From NCBI GenBank assembly GCA_945906305.1, contig CAMDQT010000009.1, positions 65,828-105,094 of the forward strand: DNA of 39,267 nucleotides. The letters are read 5' to 3'. The DNA is from Ferrithrix thermotolerans DSM 19514 (lineage in GTDB: Bacteria > Actinomycetota > Acidimicrobiia > Acidimicrobiales > CAIXPF01). The notes beneath the pieces are model-generated. The model had not been told where the DNA came from and made no database searches. It worked only from the letters and a program-made list of their open reading frames with translations. Position 1 is the first letter of the stretch. Each line of letters begins with the position of its first letter. Below are positions 15,935-25,050 of this stretch, piece after piece. The position numbers and the translations under genes were made by a program.

Positions 15935-16342
15935 ATGGCCGTCGATGTCAAGAGCGGACCGGTCGAGCTACTGCTGCAGCAGTTCGCCGACGCCGAGTTC
16001 GGCCACACCGGCCGTCGTTCGTTCTTCGAGTACCGCGATACGGGGCTGGAGAAGGTCACCAACGGCGGGTACCGCGCCCAGGTGATACGAGCCACCGACG
16101 TGATGGAGACCACCGGCTGGCACTACCACGAGTGCGATCTGCAATTCGTCTACGTGCTCAAAGGCTGGGTCGACCTCGAGTTCGAAGGCGGCCGTTGCGA
16201 ACGGGTCGCCGCCGGTGCCGCTCTCGCCATCCCGAGCGGCATGATCCACAACGAGACCGCCTGTTCGTCCGACCTCGAGGCCCTCGAATTTGTCGTGCCC
16301 GCCGAGATGAAGACCATCTCGGTCGACGCCCCGGCCGCCTGA
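15935..16342 (+). CDS. Small cupin-domain protein
   Basis: The 135-residue single cupin has the first motif WHYHECDLQFVYVLKGWVDLEF with metal-type residues His-x-His and a following Glu (HYHEC), and the second motif IPSGMIHNETACSSD with a further His. A metal-binding beta barrel is therefore likely. Function is not assignable: such cupins can be dioxygenases, isomerases or sensor domains. ATG 15935 follows AAGGGGA at 5 bases. It is divergent from the CoA-transferase gene and 52 bases upstream of the S51-like peptidase gene on the same strand. Confidence 0.83.
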   Translation: MAVDVKSGPVELLLQQFADAEFGHTGRRSFFEYRDTGLEKVTNGGYRAQVIRATDVMETTGWHYHECDLQFVYVLKGWVDLEFEGGRCERVAAGAALAIPSGMIHNETACSSDLEALEFVVPAEMKTISVDAPAA

Positions 16343-16394
16343 TCCACATCGCGGCGTAGCCAAAACCGACGAGCACGGGCGATACGCGGCCGGA

Positions 16395-17132
16395 ATGGTC
16401 CAACGCCGCGAGAACACACCGAGCACCCCTGGACCGGTCGGTCTGGTGGGTAGCGGCGAGTTCCTCCCTCAGATGGACGAGGTCGATGCCATGTTGCTCG
16501 CCGGTCGCCGCCCGCGGGTGGCGATCCTGGCCACCGCGGCCGGACTTGAGGGACCCGAAACGGTGAGCCGCTGGCTGGACATGGGCAGCCGCCACTTCGC
16601 CGCCCTGGGCGCCGAACCCGTTCCGTTGCCCGTCATGAATGCTGATGATGCTGACGATGAGCGCTACGCGGCCCAAATCGCTGGCGTCGGCCTGGTCTAC
16701 CTCTCCGGCGGCAACCCAGCCCACCTCGCCGCCACGCTGCGGGACAGCGCAGTGTGGCGGGCTGTTAGCGCCGCGTGGCACGCCGGCGCGGCACTCGCCG
16801 GCTGTAGCGCGGGGGCCATGGCCCTCTCCGCCGAGGCCCCATCGGTGCGGCACGCCACCAACGAGGCTGGCCTAGCGCTGGTTGGTCATGTGGCGGTCAT
16901 CCCCCACTTCGACCGCATCGCCAACTGGGACGAAACCTTCCTCGGCCGCCGCGTCGCCCAGCCTCGAAGCGGGGTCACCTTGGTCGGCATTGACGAAGAC
17001 ACCGCGCTGGTGGGCGGGCCGGAGCACTGGACGGTGATGGGTCGACGCACGGTGACCGTGTTCGGCGAGAACGGGCCCACGGTCCACCAAGCAGGCGCCC
17101 GGCTCATCCTCCCGCTACCAGCCTCCCGCTAA
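16395..17132 (+). CDS. Peptidase S51 / cyanophycinase-like family protein
   Basis: The 245-residue protein has the class I glutamine-amidotransferase-like fold of dipeptidase E and cyanophycinase. GLVGSGEFLP opens it, VYLSGGNPAHL forms the oxyanion loop, and the nucleophile elbow is GCSAGAMAL with Ser138. A HFDR segment (VIPHFDRIANWDE) supplies the likely catalytic histidine. The serine nucleophile argues for peptidase rather than amidotransferase chemistry. ATG 16395 is preceded at 6 bases by TACGCG, a weaker leaderless box. It is convergent with the MBL gene, from which it is separated by 13 bases. Confidence 0.85.
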   Translation: MVQRRENTPSTPGPVGLVGSGEFLPQMDEVDAMLLAGRRPRVAILATAAGLEGPETVSRWLDMGSRHFAALGAEPVPLPVMNADDADDERYAAQIAGVGLVYLSGGNPAHLAATLRDSAVWRAVSAAWHAGAALAGCSAGAMALSAEAPSVRHATNEAGLALVGHVAVIPHFDRIANWDETFLGRRVAQPRSGVTLVGIDEDTALVGGPEHWTVMGRRTVTVFGENGPTVHQAGARLILPLPASR

Positions 17133-17145
17133 CCGCCTGCGGCGC

Positions 17146-18060
17146 TCAGGCCGCCCGGTAGCGACCGGGCTCGATCTCTTGCACCTGCCCGTCGCGCAGC
17201 AGACGGTCCAGGTGGCGTTGCGCCGTGCGCGACTCGGCCTCGTTCGCCCACATGATGTCCACCCCTGGCCGGTAGACCAGCCGATGGGCCACGATGTCGG
17301 CGAGCACCCGCGGCTCCGCGAGCAGGTCCAAAAGGCGCCGTTCGCGCCGGGCGATCACGGCCTCGAACGCGTCGAGTGCAGTGAGGAACCCGGCCCGGCC
17401 CTCGACGATGCCCTTGTGATGGAAGGTCGCGTACCACTTGGCATCAATCTGGCGGCAACGGGCGAGGGCGGCCTCGAAGTCTTCGAGGTCTGACCAGTGG
17501 TCCCCGTAGTAGGGCCCGAAGCTGGACAGGTCGACATCGGCCACGAAGAAAACCCCGTCGGGCTCGACCAGGAAACCGCAGTGCCCTCGGGTATGGCCGG
17601 GCAGATGGACGACCTCGACGCGCAGCCCCCCACCGAGATCGAAGCGGTCGCCATCGGCGAAGCCGGTGGCGTCGGGCCGCTCGGTGAAGTGGAACTCGTC
17701 GAGCACGACGTCGCGGAACACCGCGTCGTGCTGAGGCGTCATGCCGTACATCTCCATCAGCCCGTCGAGGGAATGCACCCCGAGCAGGTCCTCGTGATGG
17801 GCGTGCACCGGTGCGTCGGGAAACAACCCCACCGCGGCCATGTGGTCCTCATGGGCGTGGCTCAAAAGGATGCGGTCCACCGCGGCGGGGGCGCCGCCCC
17901 GATCAAAGACCGACACCGACGGGTCGATCAGCACCGAAGTGTCCGCTCCTACCACCAACAAGGAATTGCCCGCGGGGTATTTGCCCTCCTCGGCCCCAAT
18001 GAGGGCCACGGCGCGGCCCAACCGCAGATCGCTGTCAAGGAGGGGGGTGATGGCTGCCAT
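17146..18060 (-). CDS. Metallo-beta-lactamase fold hydrolase
   Basis: The 304-residue protein has the MBL metal motif HAHEDH (His68, His70, Asp72, His73), later HLPGHTRGHCGF and a distal FHHKG histidine. The C-terminal quarter (LLAEPRVLADIVAHRLVYR and beyond) looks like the helical winged domain found in LACTB2 and flavin-independent MBL hydrolases. Thioester or ester hydrolysis is the most common role of this group. The ATG at 18058-18060 is chosen because homology begins there and TAGCGT lies 8 bases upstream; the frame is open further upstream but without family resemblance. It shares its strand with the class III CoA-transferase gene 67 bases upstream. Confidence 0.88.
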   Translation of the reverse strand: MAAITPLLDSDLRLGRAVALIGAEEGKYPAGNSLLVVGADTSVLIDPSVSVFDRGGAPAAVDRILLSHAHEDHMAAVGLFPDAPVHAHHEDLLGVHSLDGLMEMYGMTPQHDAVFRDVVLDEFHFTERPDATGFADGDRFDLGGGLRVEVVHLPGHTRGHCGFLVEPDGVFFVADVDLSSFGPYYGDHWSDLEDFEAALARCRQIDAKWYATFHHKGIVEGRAGFLTALDAFEAVIARRERRLLDLLAEPRVLADIVAHRLVYRPGVDIMWANEAESRTAQRHLDRLLRDGQVQEIEPGRYRAA

Positions 18061-18068
18061 ATTCAGCG

Positions 18069-18074
18069 ACGCTA
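18069..18074 (-). promoter_or_regulatory. -10 box of the MBL gene
   Basis: TAGCGT on the minus strand lies 8 bases before the ATG, giving a leaderless or nearly leaderless message. Confidence 0.4.
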
Positions 18075-18127
18075 GCCGGGCAAGGCTGCGGGCTCGGCGC
18101 CCGAAGCCCTGCGGGCAACGTTCGCGT

Positions 18128-19300
18128 TCAAGCGTGCAGCACCCCGGCGGCGACGAGTTCGTCGATCTCGGCTTCATTGTAGCCGACCTCGGCCAGCACC
18201 TCGCGGGAGTGCTCCCCCACCAGGGGCGCATGGCGACGCAAGGGGGTAGGCCCGGAGGAGAAGCGCACCGGTTGGGGGATCACCCGATACCGCCCAGCAT
18301 GGGGGTGGGACGCCTCGGGCAAGTTCTCGACCAGCTCGTCAAGGGTGCCAGAGCGGCTGGCGGGGATGCCGTGCTGGCCGCAGAAGGCCAGCCAATCCGC
18401 CGTGCTGCGTTGGCCGAGCACCGAGGCGACCTCGCGGTAGAGGCCATCACCGTTGGCGATGCGCGCACTGCGGGTGGCGAAACGGGCGTCGCCGACCAGA
18501 TCGGGGCGGCCCCCGGCGCGGAACAGCGCGTCATAGTGGGCCTCGGTGTAGGGCAGCAGGTTCATCAGCCCATCCGCGGTGCGCTGCGGACGGCGCTCGC
18601 GGGTGAGGATGCGTTCGTAGCCCGCCGGGCCCTGCGGCGGTACGGCAATGGCACCAGCGCCGTGTTCCACCAGCAGGAAGGCCCGGGTCACGTCGGCCAT
18701 TGGTACCTCCACGTCTTGTCCCTCACCGGTGTGGGCGCGCTGCACCAAGGCCGCTAGCACCGCGTAGGCGATGGTCAAACCGGCCACCTTGTCCACCAGC
18801 AGGGTTGGAAAAAGGATCGGGTCGATACCCATCCGGCTGAACAGGTCGCCGACGGCGCCTTCGGACTGCATGATGTCGTCGAAGGCAGGGGCGTCGGCCC
18901 GCCCGCTCGGGGTTGAATAGCCGTGCGCCCGGCACAGCACGATGTCGGGCCGCACGAGGCGCAGATCGTCATAGGTGAGCCGCAGCCGCGCCAGCGGAGC
19001 GGGCCGCAGGTTGGTAATGACCACATCGCAGGTGGCGGCCAGGCGCAAGAAGGCGTCACGGCCGGCGGGGGCTTTGAGATCGAGGCCGATACTGCGCTTA
19101 TTGCGCAACAAGTTGAGCGCGATGCCGGACAACTCGGGGTGGGGACCGGGTCCCATGACCCGGTTCGTGTTGCCCTCACGGTCCTCCACGCTGATCACGT
19201 CGGCCCCGAGATCGCCGAGGATCTGCGCCCCGAGCGGGCCCATCACCACCGAGGAGAGGTCGAGCACCCTGATCGAGTCGAGCGGCCCGCTTTGGCCCAT
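18128..19300 (-). CDS. CaiB/BaiF (class III) CoA-transferase
   Basis: The 390-residue protein opens with the family pattern SIRVLDLSSVVMGPLGAQIL, followed by LGADVISVED and VVITNLRPAPLARLRL. The usual catalytic-aspartate region reads APAFDDIMQSEGAV, so an acidic residue is present. Class III enzymes move CoA between carboxylic acids; some relatives are 2-methylacyl-CoA racemases. ATG 19298-19300 follows GGGAGG at 8 bases. It is divergent from a second CoA-transferase of the same family, with 81 bases between the starts. Confidence 0.9.
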   Translation of the reverse strand: MGQSGPLDSIRVLDLSSVVMGPLGAQILGDLGADVISVEDREGNTNRVMGPGPHPELSGIALNLLRNKRSIGLDLKAPAGRDAFLRLAATCDVVITNLRPAPLARLRLTYDDLRLVRPDIVLCRAHGYSTPSGRADAPAFDDIMQSEGAVGDLFSRMGIDPILFPTLLVDKVAGLTIAYAVLAALVQRAHTGEGQDVEVPMADVTRAFLLVEHGAGAIAVPPQGPAGYERILTRERRPQRTADGLMNLLPYTEAHYDALFRAGGRPDLVGDARFATRSARIANGDGLYREVASVLGQRSTADWLAFCGQHGIPASRSGTLDELVENLPEASHPHAGRYRVIPQPVRFSSGPTPLRRHAPLVGEHSREVLAEVGYNEAEIDELVAAGVLHA

Positions 19301-19368
19301 GATGGTGTCCTCCCGGTAGATCCCGCGCGCCGCTGACACTAGGCCGCGCCGCAGGACGAAGGGCCCAC

Positions 19369-19374
19369 TATCGT
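19369..19374 (+). promoter_or_regulatory. -10 box of the plus-strand CoA-transferase gene
   Basis: TATCGT lies 7 bases before ATG 19382, consistent with a leaderless transcript. Confidence 0.5.
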
Positions 19375-19381
19375 GCCGCCC

Positions 19382-20602
19382 ATGGCTGAACTTCCGAGAC
19401 CGTTGGAGGGTGTGCGGGTAGCCGACTTCACCCGTGTCATCGCCGGGCCGTCGTGCACGCAAGCATTGGTGAACCTCGGAGCGGAGGTCATCAAGATCGA
19501 ACCGCCCGAGGGTGACGTGATGCGGCGGGCGCGGCCGGTGCGTGGTAACGGCATCTCGGTGATCTGGTCCCAGGTCAACTGTGGCAAGACCTGCATCAGC
19601 CTCGATCTCGACCGGCCCGAAGGCCGCGAGGTCGCCCGCGATCTCGCCCTTGCCGCCGACGTTGTGGTGGAGAACTTCCGGCCCGGGGTGATGGCCCGGC
19701 TCGGCCTCGGCCCCGAGGAACTACTTGCCGCCAAACCAGAACTGATCTACTGCTCGATTTCTGGCTACGGGCAGACCGGCGCCGCCGCCCGACGCCGGGC
19801 GTACGCCCCGATCATCCACGCGGAGATGGGCCTGATCGACCTCGGCGCGCAGCCACGGGGCCTCACACCGCAGCCCGAACCGGTGTCCCACGCCGATTTC
19901 GCCGTCGGCTCGCAAGCCGCCACCGCGGTTTGCGCGGCGCTGTTTGGGCGCAGCCAGACCGGCCGGGGCACGCACCTTGACGTGTCCATGGCCGAGACGA
20001 TGCTGGCCATGATGGAATGGACCGGCATCGAAGCCAACGGCGGCATGGCGGGTGAGATCCCCACGTTTTGGCCCGCCAAGGCCTTCATCGTGCAAACCGG
20101 GGACGGAAACTTCGCCCAGTTGCCGGGCAACCCGGCCACCACCTTCCCCGCGTTCGCCCGTTGCATGGGTCGCAAGGAACTGTTGGAGGACCGCCGCTTC
20201 GCCAACCAGCGGGCCCGCTTCGAGCACCTGGCGGAGATGACGGAGATCGTTCGGGCGTGGGCGGCGACCTTCGCCGACCGTGAGGCCCTCGAGGCGGCGA
20301 TGGAACCGATGAAGTTGCCCGTCGGTGCTATCCGCCGCTTGGGCGACATCCCCGATGACCCCTGGGCTGTCGAGCGGGGCGCCTTTTGCACCGTTGAGGA
20401 CCGCAACGGCGGCACGCTGCGACTTCCGTACTCAACGGTACGGGCAAGCGGCTACGAGGTGGGTATGCACGGCCGGCCCGCCACCCAGGGCGAGTCGAAC
20501 GAGGAGGTACTGCGCTCGGTGCTAGGGCTAGACCCCGGCCTCATCGCCGCGCTGGCCGAGGCCGGGGTGCTGGTGAAACCCGACGCCGACGCGCCTCGCT
20601 GA
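19382..20602 (+). CDS. CaiB/BaiF (class III) CoA-transferase, unusual active-site segment
   Basis: The 406-residue protein shows the family start GVRVADFTRVIAGPSCTQAL, LGAEVIKIEPP, and ADVVVENFRPGVMARLGLG. Where most relatives have a Gly-Tyr-Asp segment (the catalytic aspartate), this one reads RRRAYAPIIHAEMGL, with Ala in place of Asp. It may belong to a subfamily with a shifted residue or be catalytically different. ATG 19382 is chosen over GTG 19373, since TATCGT overlaps the latter. The gene is followed by the Baeyer-Villiger-type monooxygenase after 96 bases and may be co-transcribed with it. Confidence 0.88.
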   Translation: MAELPRPLEGVRVADFTRVIAGPSCTQALVNLGAEVIKIEPPEGDVMRRARPVRGNGISVIWSQVNCGKTCISLDLDRPEGREVARDLALAADVVVENFRPGVMARLGLGPEELLAAKPELIYCSISGYGQTGAAARRRAYAPIIHAEMGLIDLGAQPRGLTPQPEPVSHADFAVGSQAATAVCAALFGRSQTGRGTHLDVSMAETMLAMMEWTGIEANGGMAGEIPTFWPAKAFIVQTGDGNFAQLPGNPATTFPAFARCMGRKELLEDRRFANQRARFEHLAEMTEIVRAWAATFADREALEAAMEPMKLPVGAIRRLGDIPDDPWAVERGAFCTVEDRNGGTLRLPYSTVRASGYEVGMHGRPATQGESNEEVLRSVLGLDPGLIAALAEAGVLVKPDADAPR

Positions 20603-20698
20603 AAGGCGCGCCGGGCGTCCGTACGCCTAGCCTCGCCAGGACAGGGCCGCGACATCGGCGTCGACGACGCCGGGCCGTTCCCGCCAGGAGTGTGGCTC

Positions 20699-22585
20699 AT
20701 GACCTCGCAAGGCCATTCGGCAGTTCGCGTCGACCCGTCGACCGGGCGAAAACTGTTCAACACCCGCGCCGACAAGGCATCCGAGCGGGTCAACGGGAAG
20801 GGCTACGACGTCGTGTCGGACCCGGCCAAGCTCGCCTTGCCGGCCTTGAAGCCCGGCGCCGAGTTCGACGCCGACCAGCAAGCCCGCTACCGCGAATTCA
20901 ACGAGGTACGCCGCGGCACCGACGACTACCTGTTGATGGAGGGCACCTTCGCCCGCTACCTCGAAGACCACTACTCAGCCGCGCCGATCGAGCGCGAAGC
21001 CCTCACCGACGAGTGCGAGATCGTGGTGGTCGGCGCCGGGTTCGCCGGCCTTTTGCTGTGGTACAAGCTGTCCCAGGCCGGCTTCACCGACATCCGCTTC
21101 TGCGAAAAGGGTGGCGACGTCGGCGGCACCTGGTACTGGAACCGCTACCCCGGCATCGCCTGCGACGTGGAGTCCTACTCCTACTTCCCGCTCCTCGAGG
21201 AGATGGAGTACTTCCCGACGATGAAGTTCGCCTCGGGCTTCGAGATCTTCGAGTACTGCCAGAAAATGGCCGAAAAGTTCGGCTTCTACGACCACTGCCT
21301 GTTCCACACCGAGGTCACCGACGTCGTCTGGGCGGACCATGACGAACGCTGGTCGGTGCGCACCAAGCGCGGCGACGCCATGACCGCCCGGTTCGTGATC
21401 ATGGCCAACGGGGTGCTGACCACCCCGCGGTTGGCCCGTATCAATGGCATGGAAAGCTTCGCTGGACTGTCCTTCCACACCTCGCGGTGGGATTACGACA
21501 TCGACCTGTCCGCCCAGAGGATCGGGGTGATCGGCACCGGCGCCACTGCGGTGCAGGCCATCCCCGAGATCGCCAAGGTCGCAGGCCATCTCTACGTGTT
21601 CCAGCGCACCCCATCCACCATCGACGTGCGCGACCAGCGGGCCACCACCGCCAGCCAGATCGAGGAGTGGAAGAACGAACCGGGATGGGCCAAGGCGCGT
21701 CGGACCCGCTTCGCGCAGCTCATCGGACGTCGGGCCTTGCAGGCCAACGACGACTTCCTGGCCGGCAAGGCGGCCGTGTCGGGTCGCAAGCGCACGAGCG
21801 ACGGCCCGCGTCCCACCCGCGATCAGCGCATCCACCAGGAGCTCGAGGCCAGCTTCCGCATCATGGAACAGATCCGTGACCGCATCGACGCCATCGTCAC
21901 CGACCCCGCGACGGCCAAGGCGCTTAAGCCGTACTACCCCTACGGCTGCAAGCGGCCCACCTTCCACGACGAGTACCTGCCCACGTTCAACCGGGACAAT
22001 GTCACCTTGGTGGATGTCGCCCCGCTCGGTGTCGCACAGATCAATGAGCGCGGCGTGGTCCACAACGGCGTGCAGTATGACCTCGACGTGCTGATCTACG
22101 CCACCGGCTTCGACTTCATGTCGCGCGAGACCCTGGGCCATGTGCGCGGCGTGGATGGACGCTCCATCGCCGAGAAGTGGCAGCAGGAGGGCACCCGCAC
22201 TTTCCTGGGGCTGCACATCAACGGCTTCCCCAACTTGTTCATCGTGGCCGGCCCCCAGGGCACCGGCGGGAGCTTCAACTTCACCGATGCCATTGAGGAG
22301 CACAGCGACTATGTGCTGGGGCTGCTGACCACGATGCGTGCCGCCGGACATGGGGTGGTCGACATCCGCGAGCAGGACGAGGCGAACTGGGCCGAACACT
22401 GCGCCGAGGCCGACCTCGCCAGCGCTCCCCTGCGTGACTGCCTGTCCAACTTCAACGGCTACGGCCGGGCCGAGCCGGGGGCGCTCGCCTACTACGGCGG
22501 CAAGGAGTCGACCCGGCGCCGGGCGTGGGCGGAGGGCACCCTCGAGCCCTACACCTTCCGGCCCCTGCGCCCCACCTCGGCATAG
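20699..22585 (+). CDS. Flavin-containing Baeyer-Villiger-type monooxygenase
   Basis: The 628-residue protein has two Rossmann folds: FAD motif GAGFAG (112-117) followed by GGDVGGTWYWNRYPG, and NADPH motif GTGATA (279-284). Between them lies FAGLSFHTSRWD (254-265), the Baeyer-Villiger fingerprint FxGxxxHxxxW(P/D) in its Asp form. It inserts oxygen next to a ketone to give an ester or lactone. An extension of about 105 residues precedes the FAD motif, as in larger BVMOs acting on bulky or macrocyclic ketones. ATG 20699 has AGGAG 8 bases upstream. With the P450, CoA-transferases and acyl-CoA dehydrogenases nearby, a role in ring or side-chain degradation is plausible. Confidence 0.92.
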   Translation: MTSQGHSAVRVDPSTGRKLFNTRADKASERVNGKGYDVVSDPAKLALPALKPGAEFDADQQARYREFNEVRRGTDDYLLMEGTFARYLEDHYSAAPIEREALTDECEIVVVGAGFAGLLLWYKLSQAGFTDIRFCEKGGDVGGTWYWNRYPGIACDVESYSYFPLLEEMEYFPTMKFASGFEIFEYCQKMAEKFGFYDHCLFHTEVTDVVWADHDERWSVRTKRGDAMTARFVIMANGVLTTPRLARINGMESFAGLSFHTSRWDYDIDLSAQRIGVIGTGATAVQAIPEIAKVAGHLYVFQRTPSTIDVRDQRATTASQIEEWKNEPGWAKARRTRFAQLIGRRALQANDDFLAGKAAVSGRKRTSDGPRPTRDQRIHQELEASFRIMEQIRDRIDAIVTDPATAKALKPYYPYGCKRPTFHDEYLPTFNRDNVTLVDVAPLGVAQINERGVVHNGVQYDLDVLIYATGFDFMSRETLGHVRGVDGRSIAEKWQQEGTRTFLGLHINGFPNLFIVAGPQGTGGSFNFTDAIEEHSDYVLGLLTTMRAAGHGVVDIREQDEANWAEHCAEADLASAPLRDCLSNFNGYGRAEPGALAYYGGKESTRRRAWAEGTLEPYTFRPLRPTSA

Positions 22586-22604
22586 AGACGGTGACCCGGC
22601 CGCG

Positions 22605-22643
22605 CCGGCTCGTTACGAGCCGGTGCGGGCCGGTTGCACCGGC
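22605..22643. terminator. Double-hairpin bidirectional terminator
   Basis: CCGGCTCG-TTA-CGAGCCGG (22605-22623, 8-base-pair perfect stem) is followed by GCCGGT-TGC-ACCGGC (22629-22643, 6-base-pair stem). Both sit in the 63-base gap between the convergent monooxygenase and acyl-CoA dehydrogenase genes. Confidence 0.65.
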
Positions 22644-22648
22644 GATGT

Positions 22649-23905
22649 TCAGCCGACCTTGCCGTCCCAGTTGCGGGCATTGCGCAACACCTCGTTGAAC
22701 GCCTTGTTGGTGTCGAAGCTGGGCTCGCGGGCAAGGCCCAACACCCGTTCGCCGATACCGTTACGTTGCACTTCGTTGGTGCCTGCGGCAATGGAGATCC
22801 GCCGCCCGTTGAGGTAGTCCAGCGCCGGACGGGCCTCCACCTCATCGCCCGCGGGCCACGCCAGCGCGGCCGGCCCACCGATCTCCATGCCGAGCCGGGC
22901 CCGCAGCGGGGTCAGCACGCCTGCCGCCAGCTTGGAGTAGGCCGCCACTGCATGGTCGGGGTTGCGCGAGCCCTGGAGGCGCTGCGCGATGCGTCGTCCC
23001 AAGTGGAACTGGGCGTAGTCGTTGATGTGGGCCCGGGCGATGGCCTGACGGGCGGCGGGGTCCTGCGCACGGCCGACGCGCCGGGCCAGCGCGACCAGGT
23101 CGGGGGCGAGGTTGCGCGGTTCGGTGGCGCTCGCCGTCTCGCCTGCGCCGCGCTCGTAGACCAGCATCGTCTGGGTTACCGACCAGCCCCGGTTGACCTC
23201 ACCGATGACGTCTTCGGCGGTGACCTCGACCTCGTCGAGGAACTCCTCGCAGAACTCCGCCCCGCCGTTGATCTGGCGGATTTGGCGGACGGTGACACCC
23301 TTGGCGTGCGTCGGAATGGCGAACCAGGTTAGGCCCCGGTGCTTGGGGACATCCCAGTCGGTACGGGCGAGACACATCGCCCAGTCCGCCAGGTAGGCCC
23401 CGCTGCTCCAAATCTTCGAGCCGCTGATCACCCAACGGTCACCGTCACGGGTGGCGCGGGTGCGGATGCCCGCTAGGTCCGAGCCGGCCTCAGGCTCGGA
23501 GTAGAACTGGCACCAGATCTCGTCGCCGCGCAGGATCGCGGGGATGTGCAGCCGGGCGAACTCCGGCGACGCGTGTTCGGCGATGGAGCGGCCGATGGGG
23601 CCCATGGTCACCACGCCGACCACCCCGAAGTCCGGCGTGACGTACCGCGCGGCCTCCTCTCGGAAGGCGTGGTCATGGGCGGGGGTCAACCCGCCGCCGC
23701 CGTAGTCCGCCGGGTAGGAGATGCCGGCATAGCCACCGTCGAAGAGTTGGCGCTGCAACGCCCTGGCCTTGTCGATCTGCTCGTGGGTGGTGATCTCGCC
23801 CACCACCCGGCCCATGCGGACCTTCTCTCGGCGTTCGAGGTTGGCCTCGATCCACGCTCGTGCCTGGCGACGGAACTCTTCGACGTCGATCATCGTGTCG
23901 GTCAT
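22649..23905 (-). CDS. Acyl-CoA dehydrogenase (larger subunit of a pair)
   Basis: The 418-residue acyl-CoA dehydrogenase has GISYPADYGGGGL in the N-terminal domain, the FAD-contacting FYSEPEAGSDLAGIRTRA, GSKIWSSGA and a C-terminal IAAGTNEVQRNGIGERVLGL. The start is the ATG at 23903-23905, with GAGGGA upstream. It lies 17 bases after the stop of a second acyl-CoA dehydrogenase gene, so the two form an operon. Paired genes of this kind encode heterotetrameric enzymes in actinobacterial steroid side-chain oxidation (FadE/ChsE type); a similar heteromer is likely here, but a steroid substrate is inference. Confidence 0.9.
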   Translation of the reverse strand: MTDTMIDVEEFRRQARAWIEANLERREKVRMGRVVGEITTHEQIDKARALQRQLFDGGYAGISYPADYGGGGLTPAHDHAFREEAARYVTPDFGVVGVVTMGPIGRSIAEHASPEFARLHIPAILRGDEIWCQFYSEPEAGSDLAGIRTRATRDGDRWVISGSKIWSSGAYLADWAMCLARTDWDVPKHRGLTWFAIPTHAKGVTVRQIRQINGGAEFCEEFLDEVEVTAEDVIGEVNRGWSVTQTMLVYERGAGETASATEPRNLAPDLVALARRVGRAQDPAARQAIARAHINDYAQFHLGRRIAQRLQGSRNPDHAVAAYSKLAAGVLTPLRARLGMEIGGPAALAWPAGDEVEARPALDYLNGRRISIAAGTNEVQRNGIGERVLGLAREPSFDTNKAFNEVLRNARNWDGKVG

Positions 23906-23922
23906 GGTTGGGTCCCTCGCTC

Positions 23923-25050
23923 CTAGATCCCGGCCAGTTGGCAGAGGTGCTCGCGGTGCCAGGCCGCGTCGCCGAACAGTGCGGCGTCGGTGGTGAGACG
24001 ACGCAGGTAGAGGTGTTGGTCATGCTCCCACGTGTAGCCGATGCCAGCGAACACCTGGAAGCAGTTCTGCGCTAGGTCCACCGCCGCTTCGCCCACCAGC
24101 GCCTTGGCCATGCTGGCCGCAGACGGTCCGTAGTCGTCCTCCGCGCCCAGGGTGCGGGCGGCGGCGACCGTGACGGCCTTGCTCAGCTCCAACGCCAGGC
24201 TGGTGTCGGCGAGCACGTGCTTGATGGCCTGGAAAGACCCAATGGGCCGGCCGAAGGCGATGCGGTCCTTGGAGTACTGCAAGGTCAGCGCAAACTCGGC
24301 CTCCATGGCCCCCACGCACTCGGCGGCAACGAGCGTGGCGGCCACGGCGAGCTGACGGTCCAACAACGCCTCGATCGAACCTCGGGGGCGCAGGACCGCA
24401 TCGGCGGGCACGGTCACCTCGTCGAAACGGACCTCGGCGAAGCGGCGGCTGAGATCGAGCGACTCGAGCGGCACCACACTTACCCCGGGCGCGTCGGCGG
24501 CCACAACTGCTTGCACCACTCCGTCGGGCGAAGCCGCGGTGACCAGCAGCCAGGCGCCGGCCTCCACATCTGGCACCGCGGTCTTGGCCCCGCGCAACAC
24601 CACGGCGCCGTCGGGGCCGATACTCGCTTGGACGCCACCGTCGAGCCGTCCGGCGCTCTGCGCGCCAGCGACCGCCCAGGCGGCGGACGCCTCACCGGCG
24701 ACGAGGGCGCCGAGCACCTCGGCCACCAGCCGGTCGCTGCCGGCCCGGGCGATGGCGTCGGCCACGACATTGGTACCAATGAACGGCCCCGGTTGGAGCA
24801 GGCCACCACGCCGAAAGGCGATCAGGGCGGCATCGAGCACGCCGTTGCCCGAGATGCTGCCGCCGCCGAGAGACTCTGGCACCAGCATCGAGAACCAGCC
24901 CAGCTCCGCGGCCTGGTTGCGGTAGGTCGTGGCGAACGCCGCGTCGCGGCGTTCGGGTTCGCGCACCATGGCCAGCGGGCTGGCCTCGGCCATGAATCGG
25001 ACCGACACGTCGAGCAGGGCTCGCTGGTCCTCAGTCGCGTCGCTGTCCAC
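23923..25050 (-). CDS. Acyl-CoA dehydrogenase (smaller subunit of a pair)
   Basis: The 375-residue protein is a more divergent acyl-CoA dehydrogenase: FSMLVPESLGGGSISG, a degenerate central domain, then FALTLQYSKDRIAFGRPIGS and a C-terminus FQVFAGIGYTWEHDQHLYLRR. This is the pattern of the second subunit in heteromeric acyl-CoA dehydrogenases. The GTG at 25048-25050 follows GGGAGC at about 6 bases. A -10 candidate TAGGTT (complement of 25111-25116) gives a leader near 55 bases. It is the first gene of the operon with the larger subunit and is divergent from the hotdog thioesterase. Confidence 0.88.
   Translation of the reverse strand: MDSDATEDQRALLDVSVRFMAEASPLAMVREPERRDAAFATTYRNQAAELGWFSMLVPESLGGGSISGNGVLDAALIAFRRGGLLQPGPFIGTNVVADAIARAGSDRLVAEVLGALVAGEASAAWAVAGAQSAGRLDGGVQASIGPDGAVVLRGAKTAVPDVEAGAWLLVTAASPDGVVQAVVAADAPGVSVVPLESLDLSRRFAEVRFDEVTVPADAVLRPRGSIEALLDRQLAVAATLVAAECVGAMEAEFALTLQYSKDRIAFGRPIGSFQAIKHVLADTSLALELSKAVTVAAARTLGAEDDYGPSAASMAKALVGEAAVDLAQNCFQVFAGIGYTWEHDQHLYLRRLTTDAALFGDAAWHREHLCQLAGI

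Noticed and set aside
17139-17154. Hairpin GCGGC-GCTCAG-GCCGC between the S51-like and MBL genes
   Set aside because: Only five base pairs and overlapping the MBL stop codon; too weak to call a terminator in GC-rich DNA.
20975-22399. Long minus-strand open frame opposite the Baeyer-Villiger-type monooxygenase
   Set aside because: It mirrors the codon pattern of the real gene and shows no domain of its own.
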